Positions 7,692-16,361 of a stretch of 64,000 bases of DNA are shown one piece after another; position 1 is the stretch's first letter; every line of letters starts with the position of its first letter. The stretch is from Streptomyces pacificus (GTDB lineage Bacteria; Actinomycetota; Actinomycetes; Streptomycetales; Streptomycetaceae): NCBI RefSeq assembly GCF_011766325.1, contig NZ_BLLG01000004.1, forward strand, positions 310,001 to 374,000. Direction: 5' to 3'. Under the pieces are notes generated by a model that worked only from the letters and a program-made list of their open reading frames with translations, had not been told where the DNA came from and did no database searches. A program made the translations under genes and the position numbers.

Positions 7692-9773
7692 GTGACACGC
7701 AGCGTGTACGTGACCGGGATCGACCGCGGGGACGGCCGCCAGGTGGTGGACCTGGGAGTCATGGAGCTCCTGACCCGCCAGGTGGACCGGGTGGGGGTGT
7801 TCCGGCCCCTCGTCCACGACGACCCCGATCGCCTGTTCGACCTGCTGCGGGTGCGCTACCGGCTCTCCCAGGACCCGGCGACCGCGTACGGCATGGAGTA
7901 TCACGAGGCGGCGGCGCTCCAGGCCGAGAAGGGCACGGACGAGCTGGTGTCCCGGCTGGTCGACCGCTTCCACGAGGTGGCCCGCGACTACGAGGTCGTC
8001 CTGGTGCTCGGGACCGACTTCCGCGCCACCCAGCTCCCCGACGAGCTGGCCCTCAACGCCCGGCTCGCCAACGAGTTCGGCGCTTCGCTGATCGCCGTCG
8101 TGGGCGGCAAGGACCAGCCTGCCGAGGCCGTACGGGCCGAGGCCGGCAACGCCCACCGCGCCTACGAGGTGCTGGGCTGCGACATCCTCGCGGTGATCGT
8201 GAACCGGGCGGCGGCCGAGGACCGCGACGAGATCGCCGGGCGCCTCACGGCCCGGCTCCCCGTCCCCTGCTACGTCCTCCCCGACGAGCCGGCGCTGGCC
8301 GCGCCCACGGTCACCCAGGTCTCCCAGACCCTGGGGGCCGCGGTGCTGCTCGGGGACGACTCCGGGCTGGCCCGTGACGTGCTCGACTTCGTCTTCGGCG
8401 GCGCGATGCTGCCGAACGTGCTCAGCGCCCTGAAGCCGGGGTGCATGCTGGTCACCCCGGGGGACCGTGCCGATCTGGTCATCGGCGCGCTGGCCGCCCA
8501 CTCCGCGGGCACCCCGCCCATCGCCGGTCTGCTGCTGACCCTCGACGAACGCCCGGACGACTCGGTCCTCACCCTGGCCTCCCGGCTCGCCCCGGGGACC
8601 CCGGTCATCTCCGTACCGGGCGGCTCCTGGCCCACCGCGGCCGAACTGTTCTCGCTGGAAGGCAGGTTGAACGCGGCCACCCCGCGCAAGGCCGAGACCG
8701 CCCTCGGCCTCTTCGAGCGCCATGTCGACACCGCGGGCCTGCTGGCGCGGGTGGAGGTCGCCCGCACCGGACGGGTCACCCCCATGATGTTCGAGCACGA
8801 CCTGCTGGAGCAGGCGCGGGCCGACCGCCGCCGGGTGGTGCTGCCGGAGGGTGCCGAGGAGCGGGTGCTGCGTGCCGCGGACGTGCTGGTGCGGCGCGAC
8901 GTCTGCGATCTGACGCTGCTCGGGGACCCCGACGTGATCCGCAGGAAGACCGCCGACCTCGGCATCGACCTCACCGGCGTCCAGCTGATCGACCCCGCGT
9001 CCTCGGAGCTGCGGCAGCGCTTCGCCGAACTGTACGCGCAGCTGCGCGCCCACAAGGGCGTCACGGTGGAGCTGGCCTACGACGTCGTCTCGGACGTCAA
9101 CTACTTCGGCACGCTGATGGTGCAGGAGGGTCTGGCGGACGGCATGGTGTCGGGCTCGGTGCACTCCACGGCCGCCACGATCCGCCCCTCCTTCGAGATC
9201 ATCAGGACCAGGCCGGGTGCGTCGGTCGTCTCCTCCGTGTTCTTCATGTGCCTGGCCGACCGGGTGCTCGTGTACGGCGACTGCGCGGTCAACCCCGACC
9301 CGGACGCCGAGCAGCTCGCGGACATCGCGGTGCAGTCGGCGGCGACCGCCTCCCGGTTCGGCGTCGAGCCGCGGATCGCGATGCTGTCCTACTCCACCGG
9401 CACGTCCGGCTCCGGTGCGGACGTGGACAAGGTGCGCGAGGCGACCAAGCTGGTGCGCGAGCGCCGTCCCGAACTCCGGATCGAGGGGCCGATCCAGTAC
9501 GACGCGGCGGTCGAGCCGTCGGTCGCCGCGACCAAGCTGCCGGACTCCGAGGTCGCGGGCCGCGCCACCGTCCTGGTCTTCCCCGACCTCAACACCGGCA
9601 ACAACACCTACAAGGCCGTGCAGCGTTCGGCCGGCGCGGTCGCCGTGGGGCCGGTGCTCCAGGGGCTGCGCAAGCCGGTCAACGACCTCTCGCGGGGCGC
9701 GCTCGTCAGCGACATCGTCAACACGGTCGCGATCACCGCGATCCAGTCCCAGGGGCAGGAGCCCACCGCATGA
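7692..9773 (+). CDS. pta: Phosphate acetyltransferase (long, three-domain type)
   Basis: 693 aa. Interconverts acetyl-CoA and acetyl phosphate. Three domains are evident: an N-terminal dethiobiotin-synthetase-like P-loop domain (1-~210), a DRTGG domain (~215-330), and the C-terminal PTA_PTB catalytic domain (~370-690) with MVSGSVHSTAATIRPSFEII, DCAVNPDPDAEQLADIA and FPDLNTGNNTYKAVQRS. The N-terminal loop reads TGIDRGDGRQVVDLG, lacking the Lys of a normal P-loop GK(S/T), so this domain probably no longer binds ATP. GTG 7692 has AGGAG 8 nt upstream. The stop overlaps the ackA start by 4 nt (ATGA), so the two are translationally coupled. Confidence 0.95.
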   Translation: MTRSVYVTGIDRGDGRQVVDLGVMELLTRQVDRVGVFRPLVHDDPDRLFDLLRVRYRLSQDPATAYGMEYHEAAALQAEKGTDELVSRLVDRFHEVARDYEVVLVLGTDFRATQLPDELALNARLANEFGASLIAVVGGKDQPAEAVRAEAGNAHRAYEVLGCDILAVIVNRAAAEDRDEIAGRLTARLPVPCYVLPDEPALAAPTVTQVSQTLGAAVLLGDDSGLARDVLDFVFGGAMLPNVLSALKPGCMLVTPGDRADLVIGALAAHSAGTPPIAGLLLTLDERPDDSVLTLASRLAPGTPVISVPGGSWPTAAELFSLEGRLNAATPRKAETALGLFERHVDTAGLLARVEVARTGRVTPMMFEHDLLEQARADRRRVVLPEGAEERVLRAADVLVRRDVCDLTLLGDPDVIRRKTADLGIDLTGVQLIDPASSELRQRFAELYAQLRAHKGVTVELAYDVVSDVNYFGTLMVQEGLADGMVSGSVHSTAATIRPSFEIIRTRPGASVVSSVFFMCLADRVLVYGDCAVNPDPDAEQLADIAVQSAATASRFGVEPRIAMLSYSTGTSGSGADVDKVREATKLVRERRPELRIEGPIQYDAAVEPSVAATKLPDSEVAGRATVLVFPDLNTGNNTYKAVQRSAGAVAVGPVLQGLRKPVNDLSRGALVSDIVNTVAITAIQSQGQEPTA

Positions 9774-11056
9774 CCGGATCCCACCGCACGACCGCCCCCG
9801 CCACCGCCCCCGCCACCGCCACCCGTGTCCTGGTCCTCAACTCCGGCTCCTCGTCGGTGAAGTACCAGCTCCTCGACATGGCGGACGGCACCCGGCTCGC
9901 CTCCGGACTCGTCGAGCGGATCGGGGAGGGGGCCGGGGAGGGGACCGCCCGGATGGTGCACACCCCGCACGCCGGCGAGGCCGGAAGGCGGGAGCGCGGC
10001 GGCCCGGTCCCGGACCACGCCGCCGCGCTGAAGGCCGTCGCCGAGGAGCTCGCCCACGACGGGCTGGGCCTTGACTCCCCCGCGCTGGCGGCGATCGGCC
10101 ACCGGGTGGTGCACGGCGGGATGCGGTTCTCCGCCCCCACCGTGATCACCGACGAGGTGCTGGCCGAGATCGAGCGCCTGGTGCCGGTCGCGCCGCTGCA
10201 CAACCCGGCCAACATCACCGGCATCCGCACGGCCCGGGCGCTCCGCCCCGACCTGACCCAGGTCGCGGTGTTCGACACCGCGTTCCACACCACCATGCCG
10301 GAGTACGCGGCGCGCTACGCGATCGACGTCGAGACCGCCGACGCGCACCGGATCAGGCGCTACGGCTTCCACGGCACCTCGCACGCCTTCGTGTCGCGCC
10401 GGGCCGCCGAGCTCCTGGGCAAGGCCCCGGAGGAGGTGAACCTGATCGTGCTGCACCTGGGCAACGGCGCGTCGGCGTCCGCGGTCCGGGCCGGGCGCTG
10501 CGTGGACACGTCGATGGGGCTGACCCCCTTGGAGGGGCTCGTCATGGGTACCCGCTCCGGTGACGTCGACCCGGCGGTCACGTTCCATCTCAGGCGGGTG
10601 GCCGGGATGTCCGTGGACGATGTCGACGTGCTGCTCAACAAGAGGAGTGGGCTGGTCGGCCTCTGCGGCGACAACGACATGCGGGAGATCGGGCGGCGGA
10701 TCGAGGAGGGGGACGAGCGCGCCCGGCTCGCCTTCGACATCTACGTCCACCGGCTGAAGAAGTACATCGGCGCGTACTACGCGGTGCTCGGACGGGTGGA
10801 CGCGGTGGTGTTCACGGCAGGGGTCGGTGAGAACTCCGCTCCGGTGCGGGAGGCTGCCGTCGCCGGTCTGGAGGAGCTGGGACTCGCGGTGGACGCGGGC
10901 CTCAACGCCGTACGGTCGGACGCGCCGCGGCTGGTCTCGCCCGCCCGTGCGCGGGTGGCGGTCGCCGTGGTGCCGACCGACGAGGAACTGGAGATCGCCG
11001 AGCAGACGTTCGCGCTGGTCGCCGCGGGTCGCCGGGGCGGCGGCCGGGAGTCCTGA
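9770..11056 (+). CDS. ackA: Acetate kinase
   Basis: 428 aa ASKHA-fold kinase making acetate plus ATP from acetyl phosphate, or the reverse. Family motifs are present: VLVLNSGSSSVKYQL at the N-terminus, GHRVVHGG, FDTAFHTTMP, GFHGTSHAFV and FTAGVGENS. Residues 5-17 are a Thr/Ala-Pro rich extension (TTAPATAPATAT) not found in enterobacterial AckA. It overlaps pta by ATGA. Together with pta and the downstream pyk it forms the acetate-overflow end of glycolysis. Confidence 0.96.
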   Translation: MTGSHRTTAPATAPATATRVLVLNSGSSSVKYQLLDMADGTRLASGLVERIGEGAGEGTARMVHTPHAGEAGRRERGGPVPDHAAALKAVAEELAHDGLGLDSPALAAIGHRVVHGGMRFSAPTVITDEVLAEIERLVPVAPLHNPANITGIRTARALRPDLTQVAVFDTAFHTTMPEYAARYAIDVETADAHRIRRYGFHGTSHAFVSRRAAELLGKAPEEVNLIVLHLGNGASASAVRAGRCVDTSMGLTPLEGLVMGTRSGDVDPAVTFHLRRVAGMSVDDVDVLLNKRSGLVGLCGDNDMREIGRRIEEGDERARLAFDIYVHRLKKYIGAYYAVLGRVDAVVFTAGVGENSAPVREAAVAGLEELGLAVDAGLNAVRSDAPRLVSPARARVAVAVVPTDEELEIAEQTFALVAAGRRGGGRES

Positions 11057-11138
11057 AAGATGCCTGAGAGACATGCGAAAGGGGCGCGGAAGAGGCGTGC
11101 GACAGCAACGGCTGAGCGGCCAGGCGCCCATTTGTACA

Positions 11139-11159
11139 TTCCACCAGACGGAATATTCC
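11139..11159. promoter_or_regulatory. Palindromic site upstream of pyk
   Basis: TTCC-N7-GGAA merges into the perfect 10-bp palindrome GGAATATTCC at 11150-11159, about 30 nt upstream of the pyk start and in an AT-rich island. A TAGGAT at 11177-11182, 7 nt before the ATG, could be a -10 element of a leaderless transcript or serve as the ribosome site. Confidence 0.4.
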
Positions 11160-11189
11160 GCGTAGAAACAAACCGATAGGATCCGCCCT

Positions 11190-12623
11190 ATGCGCCGTTC
11201 CAAAATCGTCTGCACGCTGGGCCCCGCCGTCGACTCCTATGAGCAGCTGAAAGCGCTCATCGAGGCCGGCATGAACGTGGCCCGTTTCAACATGAGCCAC
11301 GGGACCCGGGCAGAGCACCAGGAGCGGTACGACCGCCTCCGCCGCGCGGCGGCGGAGACCGGCCGCGCCGTAGGCGTACTCGCCGACCTCCAGGGCCCGA
11401 AGATCCGTCTGGAGACCTTCGCCGAGGGGCCGGTCGAGCTGGTCCGCGGCGACGAGTTCACGATCACCACCGAGGACGTACCGGGCGACAAGTCGACCTG
11501 CGGCACCACCTACAAGGGGCTGCCCGGCGACATCTCCAAGGGCGACCAGATCCTGATCAACGACGGCAACGTCGAGCTGCGCGCGGTCGAGGTCGAGGGA
11601 CCGCGGGTGAAGGCGGTCGTCATCGAGGGCGGCGTCATCTCCGACCACAAGGGAATCAACCTGCCCGGTGCGGCCGTGAACGTCCCGGCCCTGTCGGAGA
11701 AGGACGTCGAGGACCTGCGCTTCGCCCTGCGCATGGGCTGCGACCTGGTCGCGCTCTCCTTCGTGCGGGACGCCGACGACGTCAAGGACGTCCACAAGGT
11801 GATGGACGAGGAGGGCCGCCGGGTCCCCGTCATCGCCAAGGTGGAGAAGCCGCAGGCCGTGGAGAACATGGCGGACGTCGTCATGGCCTTCGACGGGGTG
11901 ATGGTGGCGCGCGGCGACCTGGCCGTCGAGTACCCCCTGGAGCGGGTCCCGATGGTGCAGAAGCGGCTGATCGAGCTGTGCCGGCGGAACGCCAAGCCGG
12001 TGATCGTCGCGACCCAGATGATGGAGTCGATGATCACCAACTCCCGCCCGACCCGCGCCGAGGCGTCCGACGTCGCGAACGCGATCCTGGACGGCGCCGA
12101 CGCGGTCATGCTCTCGGCCGAGTCGTCCGTGGGCGCGTACCCGATCGAGACCGTCAAGACGATGTCCAAGATCGTCACCGCGGCGGAGGAGGAACTGCTC
12201 TCCAAGGGCCTCCAGCCCCTGGTCCCCGGCAAGAAGCCGCGCACCCAGGGCGGTTCGGTGGCCCGCGCCGCCGCCGAGATCGCCGACTTCCTCGGCGGCA
12301 AGGCCCTGGTCGCCTTCACCAAGTCCGGCGACACCGCCCGCCGCCTCTCCCGCTACCGCGCCGAGCAGCCGATCCTGGCCTTCACCACGGACGAGACCAC
12401 CCGCAACCAGCTCACCCTGAGCTGGGGCGTCGAACCCTTCATCGCCCCGTTCGTGGAGACCACGGACGCGATGGTCGACCTCGTGGACGCCGCCCTGCTG
12501 AAGCTCCAGCGCTACAACCGGGGCGACACCATGATCATCACCGCGGGCTCGCCTCCGGGCGTCCCCGGCACCACCAACATGGTGCGGGTGCACCACCTGG
12601 GTGACGGCCACAGGTCCGCCTGA
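11190..12623 (+). CDS. pyk: Pyruvate kinase
   Basis: 477 aa, standard length. Converts phosphoenolpyruvate and ADP to pyruvate and ATP. Seen: MRRSKIVCTLGPAVDSYEQL at the N-terminus, NMSHGT, the active-site region MVARGDLAVEYPLERVP (commonly GDLG; here GDLA), KPVIVATQMMESM and DVANAILDGADAVMLSAES. The C-terminal allosteric domain is present (to VRVHHLGDG). It is separated by 133 nt from ackA with its own promoter-like sequence. Streptomyces usually have two pyk genes; this is the one next to ackA. Confidence 0.96.
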   Translation: MRRSKIVCTLGPAVDSYEQLKALIEAGMNVARFNMSHGTRAEHQERYDRLRRAAAETGRAVGVLADLQGPKIRLETFAEGPVELVRGDEFTITTEDVPGDKSTCGTTYKGLPGDISKGDQILINDGNVELRAVEVEGPRVKAVVIEGGVISDHKGINLPGAAVNVPALSEKDVEDLRFALRMGCDLVALSFVRDADDVKDVHKVMDEEGRRVPVIAKVEKPQAVENMADVVMAFDGVMVARGDLAVEYPLERVPMVQKRLIELCRRNAKPVIVATQMMESMITNSRPTRAEASDVANAILDGADAVMLSAESSVGAYPIETVKTMSKIVTAAEEELLSKGLQPLVPGKKPRTQGGSVARAAAEIADFLGGKALVAFTKSGDTARRLSRYRAEQPILAFTTDETTRNQLTLSWGVEPFIAPFVETTDAMVDLVDAALLKLQRYNRGDTMIITAGSPPGVPGTTNMVRVHHLGDGHRSA

Positions 12624-12647
12624 CCCCGCTCGGCCTTCCGCGTGTGC

Positions 12648-12682
12648 GGGCCGCACCCTGCGGATCCTCGCGGGTGCGGCCC
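12648..12682. terminator. Hairpin after pyk
   Basis: Perfect 11-bp stem GGGCCGCACCC / GGGTGCGGCCC with a 13-nt loop, 25 nt after the pyk stop and before a convergent gene. No T-run follows, as is usual for Streptomyces terminators. Confidence 0.7.
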
Positions 12683-12844
12683 CCATGCGTGCGGAGGCGG
12701 GTTGCCGGGGGCGGACCGGCGCCGCATCGGGCGCGTGGTTCCGCGTTCGTGCGGGCGGTCCCGGGCGGCCCGGCCCCGTGGCGGGACCGCGGCCCGCGCC
12801 CTCCTACCGCGGCTCTGGAGGCCCTGCGGCCCTGCCGCCCTCAA

Positions 12845-12870
12845 ACGCGAAGACGCGAAGACGCGAAGAC
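12845..12870. repeat. Three tandem ACGCGAAG units
   Basis: Three copies of the 8-bp unit ACGCGAAG in the interval between the convergent pyk gene and the secreted-protein gene. Purpose unknown. Confidence 0.6.
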
Positions 12871-12904
12871 GCCGCGGTGGAAGCAGCGCCGCAGCGCCGG
12901 CCGG

Positions 12905-14329
12905 TTATCCGGTGAAGTAGTTGTGCAGTCCGGGCACGGTCAAGGTGCCGCCGAACTGGGCGGCCTGGGTCACCTTGACATCGGTGAACATGGCGAACGG
13001 GACGTTCAGCGGCGGTGGGGTCTTCGGGCTGAACGTGACGGGGATGATGCCGAAGAGGTTGCCCTTCAGCTCCTCCGTGTACATGGTCACCGTGCCGTCG
13101 CGGATGGTGGAAGTGGAACCGCGCCGCGCCTTGACATGGATCGTGGTGCCGTCGGGCCCCTCCACCAGCTGGTGGAGGTCCTTGATGTCCACGCCCGACG
13201 CGGTGAACTTCAGGACCTTCTTGATGCTGCCGCTGCCGGTACGCACCTCGACGATGCCCTGGTAGTCGAGTCCCTTCAGGGTGAGCCGGGAACTCTCCAG
13301 CACCCACGGCTCGTCGGGGAGCGCCGGGATGCCGGGCTCCGCCTCGGCGTTGGCGAGTGCCTCCGGGTCGGCGGTCGGGCACGGGAAGCGCGGCTTGCCG
13401 TCTGCGCCCTCGGGGATGTCCCCGTCCTTGACCGGGTCGAGACCCTTGATCTCGTCGTCCAGCTCCGCCACCTCGACGCCCGCCTTCTCGGCGGCGTCCC
13501 TGATGGCGTCCTCGGTCTGCCCCACGGCCGCGTCCGTGGCCTCGGCCGCGTCCGTGGCGTCTTCGGCGGGCAGGGCGGGCTTCCCGGAGAGCCTGTCCAG
13601 GGGCTTCGAGAGAGTGCCCTCGACCGGCGTCGACGGCCTCGACGGTTCTCCGGCCTCCTCCGACCGCTCCTCGGCGGACCCGGCGGACCCGGCGGACCCG
13701 GTTGCCGACTCGCCGGTCGCCTGGGCGGGTTCCGGCTCCCTGCCGGGGCGGTCGAGGCCGAACCCGCCGAAGAGGTCCTCGACGGCGTCGCCGACACCCA
13801 GCGGGTCGAGCGGTTCGCGGATGTCGGGCGTGCTCAGGGCGGGCTCCGGGGACGGGTCGGCCCACTCGTCCGGGGCCGGGGCCGGGTCCTCGTCCGGGTC
13901 CTCGTCCGGCTGGGCGGGCGCGGAGGCCGACGGGCGCTCGCCGGGCTCCGGCCCGTCGGCCCGCAAGCCGGCTGAACCGCTCGGGGACGGCTCGGGTCTG
14001 TCCGCCTCCGCCTCCTCGTCGGATGGCTGCTCCGCCTCCGACGCGGACGGCGACTCCTCCGGCCCCCCCGGTTCCCCCGGCTCGTCCGAACGCGTCACGC
14101 ACGGGCCGGGGGCGAAGGGTATGTCCTGCTTGTCGTCGGCGAGCGCCAGCCTGGGGGTGAGCCCCATACCGACGAAGACCGCCGTGGGCATCGCCGCGAG
14201 AGCCATCGCCTTGCCCGCGGGTATCTGCAGTTTGGTCAGCAGGGACTTCCTCGGGGCCGCGTGTCGCGGCCCCCTCGGCCGGCCGGGCTCGACGTCGGCC
14301 GCGGTCAGTGATGTCTCGTCACCCGGCAC
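12905..14329 (-). CDS. Secreted or cell-wall protein with long acidic Pro/Ser/Glu-rich middle; unknown function
   Basis: 474 aa. A basic stretch at ~25-34 and a hydrophobic segment at ~38-62 look like a long signal peptide or signal anchor. Residues ~75-280 are low complexity (Pro, Glu, Asp, Ser, Ala), including GSAGSAGSA repeats. The C-terminal ~190 residues form an ordered domain rich in beta strands (LTLKGLDYQGIVEVRTGSGS, TIHVKARRGSTSTIRDG, VTFSPKTPPPLNVPFAMF). Start GTG 14329 overlaps the DUF6114 gene by 11 nt, so the two are co-translated. I do not recognise the C-terminal domain by name, but this gene, DUF6114 and DUF6230 recur together in Streptomyces, and their C-terminal parts share FKFTASG/VKVTQ-like strands. 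A surface structural role is an inference only. Confidence 0.7.
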   Translation of the reverse strand: MPGDETSLTAADVEPGRPRGPRHAAPRKSLLTKLQIPAGKAMALAAMPTAVFVGMGLTPRLALADDKQDIPFAPGPCVTRSDEPGEPGGPEESPSASEAEQPSDEEAEADRPEPSPSGSAGLRADGPEPGERPSASAPAQPDEDPDEDPAPAPDEWADPSPEPALSTPDIREPLDPLGVGDAVEDLFGGFGLDRPGREPEPAQATGESATGSAGSAGSAEERSEEAGEPSRPSTPVEGTLSKPLDRLSGKPALPAEDATDAAEATDAAVGQTEDAIRDAAEKAGVEVAELDDEIKGLDPVKDGDIPEGADGKPRFPCPTADPEALANAEAEPGIPALPDEPWVLESSRLTLKGLDYQGIVEVRTGSGSIKKVLKFTASGVDIKDLHQLVEGPDGTTIHVKARRGSTSTIRDGTVTMYTEELKGNLFGIIPVTFSPKTPPPLNVPFAMFTDVKVTQAAQFGGTLTVPGLHNYFTG

Positions 14330-14870
14330 TGCTACCCCCGCCTTCGGAGTGGATGGGCTTCTTCGTCGTGCTCACGGTGTCCGGGTACGGCCGGCCGGGC
14401 ACCGGCGGAGCCTCGGAGTGGCCGCCCGCCGCCCGGGCGGGCGGCTGCGCCGCATCCGATTCCGGTTCGGCGGGCTCGCCCGGCGCCCAGGAGATGGAGA
14501 GCGCACCACCGACCAGGGCGAACAGGAAACCGAACACGAAACCGCCGAAGTTGGCCACGGGAATCGAGATCAACGCCAGCAGAATCGCCGCAACACCCGC
14601 GAAGACCCTGACGATGTGGTGGAACCACATCGTCAGCCCGAGCGTGACCAGCAGCACTCCGATGATCAACGCGCCGGCGCCCCCGGTCGTCGCCATGGAG
14701 ACCGTCATCTGACCGAGGTTGAGGCTCGCGTACGGAAAGTAGGCGATCGGAATGCCGCCCAGCAGCGTGAACAGCCCCGCCCAGAAGGGCCGCTGTCCCC
14801 GCCAGTCGCGGAACCGCCGCTTCAGGACGCGGACATAGTGCTCATTCTGCCCCGGTGACTCGGCGCTCAT
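14319..14870 (-). CDS. DUF6114 membrane protein
   Basis: 183 aa with four hydrophobic helices in the first ~125 residues (GLFTLLGGIPIAYFPY, ALIIGVLLVTLGLTMWF, VFAGVAAILLALISIPVANF, FVFGFLFALVGGALSISW) and a polar Pro/Ala/Glu tail. The N-terminal FRDWRGQRPFWAGLFTLLGG is characteristic of the DUF6114 family. No function is established. It lies between the DUF6230 gene upstream and the long secreted protein downstream, overlapping the latter. Confidence 0.82.
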   Translation of the reverse strand: MSAESPGQNEHYVRVLKRRFRDWRGQRPFWAGLFTLLGGIPIAYFPYASLNLGQMTVSMATTGGAGALIIGVLLVTLGLTMWFHHIVRVFAGVAAILLALISIPVANFGGFVFGFLFALVGGALSISWAPGEPAEPESDAAQPPARAAGGHSEAPPVPGRPYPDTVSTTKKPIHSEGGGSSAG

Positions 14871-14912
14871 GAAAAGCTCCCTGGAACTGGCTTGCTGGAG
14901 AGAGAGGGAGAC

Positions 14913-14953
14913 GTGCGGGCGGGGCCGCCTCGGGCAACCCCGCCCGCCCGCAC
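14913..14953 (-). terminator. GC-rich hairpin between DUF6230 and DUF6114 genes
   Basis: GTGCGGGCGGGG pairs with the following CCCCGCCC(GCCC)GCAC, with a bulge of one GCCC unit. It could terminate or attenuate transcription from the DUF6230 gene into the DUF6114 gene. Confidence 0.5.
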
Positions 14954-14963
14954 GGACCAGGGG

Positions 14964-15620
14964 TCAGTAGCACTCGACGCCGGAGCCGGCGCCCTTGTGC
15001 AGGCGCATGCTCAGACCGCTCAGCTTGAAGGTGCCCGCCGTGGTGGCCCACGCCTTCTGCTTGACGCCCGTCAGCGTGACCTCCTCGGCCTGCTGGGCGA
15101 ACCCGTTCTGCATGATGGTCTTGTCCTTGACCGCCGGGCCCTTGCCGATGCCGGGGTCGTCCGTGTTCTTGGCCGCGACGCCGATGTCGATGTTCTTGAA
15201 CTCGGCGTCCGCGTCGAGCTCGGTGACATCGAGGTACAGGTTGGTGGCCCGGACGGGCTCACTGCCCCCGCCCGCCTTGAGCTTGAGGGTGATCTTGCCG
15301 AGCAGCGGCACGTCGGTGACCACCGACTGGCACATGCCCCGGATCGACGCCGTCTTGAACGCCGAGATGGCCACCGGGTGGAGGACCTGGTCGTCCCCCT
15401 CGGCCACGTTCTTGTAGCCCATGTCGACGCCGCCGTACTGGGCGAAGCCCTTGCCCGTCAGCGAGTCGGTCGAGACCTTGAACTCCTGGCCCGACACCGC
15501 GAACGAAGCCGCCAGCGCGCCCTGGGCCAGGCCCACGCCGATCGCGGCCGTCGCGGCCACGGACGGCACCATGACGACGGCGAACCGCTTCCATCTGGTC
15601 CCACCACGAACCTGGGACAT
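14964..15620 (-). CDS. DUF6230 exported protein
   Basis: 218 aa. Basic N-terminus (MSQVRGGTRWKRF), one hydrophobic segment (VVMVPSVAATAAIGVGLAQGALAAS) that acts as a signal peptide or anchor, then a beta-rich extracellular domain. Some homologues carry the name cholesterol esterase in databases, but I see no GxSxG serine-hydrolase motif, so that name is doubtful here. ATG 15620 has GGAGG 6 nt upstream. Upstream lies a long promoter region with the operator-like palindrome at 15975. Confidence 0.82.
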   Translation of the reverse strand: MSQVRGGTRWKRFAVVMVPSVAATAAIGVGLAQGALAASFAVSGQEFKVSTDSLTGKGFAQYGGVDMGYKNVAEGDDQVLHPVAISAFKTASIRGMCQSVVTDVPLLGKITLKLKAGGGSEPVRATNLYLDVTELDADAEFKNIDIGVAAKNTDDPGIGKGPAVKDKTIMQNGFAQQAEEVTLTGVKQKAWATTAGTFKLSGLSMRLHKGAGSGVECY

Positions 15621-15974
15621 AAGTTTCCTCCTTCTCGGACGTACATCTCCGGCGCGGACCGTCGAGTCCGGCCTGGGATGGGAGAAGTGCTACGTCCTCG
15701 GGAAGGAGAGCGCCTGTGCGTCTGGCGCGAGCAGCGTCCGGCTCACCGGCGATCACCCCCGAGCGACAACCACTGGCCACGCCTTCGCGAGGCCTCGTCG
15801 GACAGGCCCTGCCGACGTGGCAGGAACCCCCCTGTCCGCGGCCGGCGCCTCTGCCGCCGACCGGCTCGGTGGGGACCCAGGACCGCGGTACGCGGCTGGC
15901 TGCCGGGCGGGATGCGGTGATGGACCGAGCGTGGCCGATCGTGGTGCATGACGAGCCGGGGCACAAGAGGGTTC

Positions 15975-15990
15975 GTTACTCGCTAGTAAC
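15975..15990. promoter_or_regulatory. Palindrome GTTACTCGCTAGTAAC
   Basis: Perfect 6-4-6 inverted repeat. A diverged copy, GTTACTCGCAGTTACC on the minus strand, lies at 16114-16129. The form is that of a TetR-family operator; it is about 355 nt upstream of the DUF6230 start. Confidence 0.5.
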
Positions 15991-16130
15991 GGACTGATAA
16001 CCACCCGGCGGCGAGACGGCGCCGCCCGGACACCCAGGGTGCCACGAAAGAGCGCGGGGGAAAGGGAGTTTCACCCAGATAAGAGGACAGAACAATGCGG
16101 CCGATCCCCTGCGGGTAACTGCGAGTAACA

Positions 16131-16169
16131 GCGGCCCCGCTTTACCAATTTTCGGTAAAGCGGGGCCGC
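16131..16169. terminator. Strong 16-bp hairpin
   Basis: Arms 16131-16146 and 16154-16169 are perfectly complementary (GCGGCCCCGCTTTACC and its complement) around the loop AATTTTC. It lies downstream of the leftward thioredoxin-TPR gene and is the best transcription terminator in the window. Confidence 0.85.
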
Positions 16170-16361
16170 CATCCGCCACTGCCCGGCCAACCCGGTCCAC
16201 ACCCCCGCCTCCCCGTGCCGCCGCCCGCCCGGGGGCCCGGCGGGCGGCGGCACGGGCGCGCCGCCCGGGCCGGGAACCCGGACGCCGGGGCCCCGGGCAC
16301 GGGCACCGCTCCGTCCGGGCCGCCCGCCACGCCGATGCGCGGGGCCCCGGCACGGGCACGG

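Larger units (their letters stand above)
15621..16361. other. 741-bp gene-free promoter/terminator region
   Basis: No reading frame here has convincing codon use or homology. It holds the promoter of the leftward DUF6230 gene, two related TetR-type sites (15975-15990 and 16114-16129) and a very strong hairpin (16131-16169). The stretch at 16200-16350 is extremely GC-rich with GGGCCCGG-type self-complementary sequence. Confidence 0.6.

Noticed and set aside
14964-15620. Cholesterol esterase annotation for the DUF6230 protein
   Set aside because: No GxSxG or other serine hydrolase motif is visible.
14892-15920. Rightward frame over the DUF6230 gene
   Set aside because: Antisense shadow; the leftward product has a signal peptide, ribosome site and family match.
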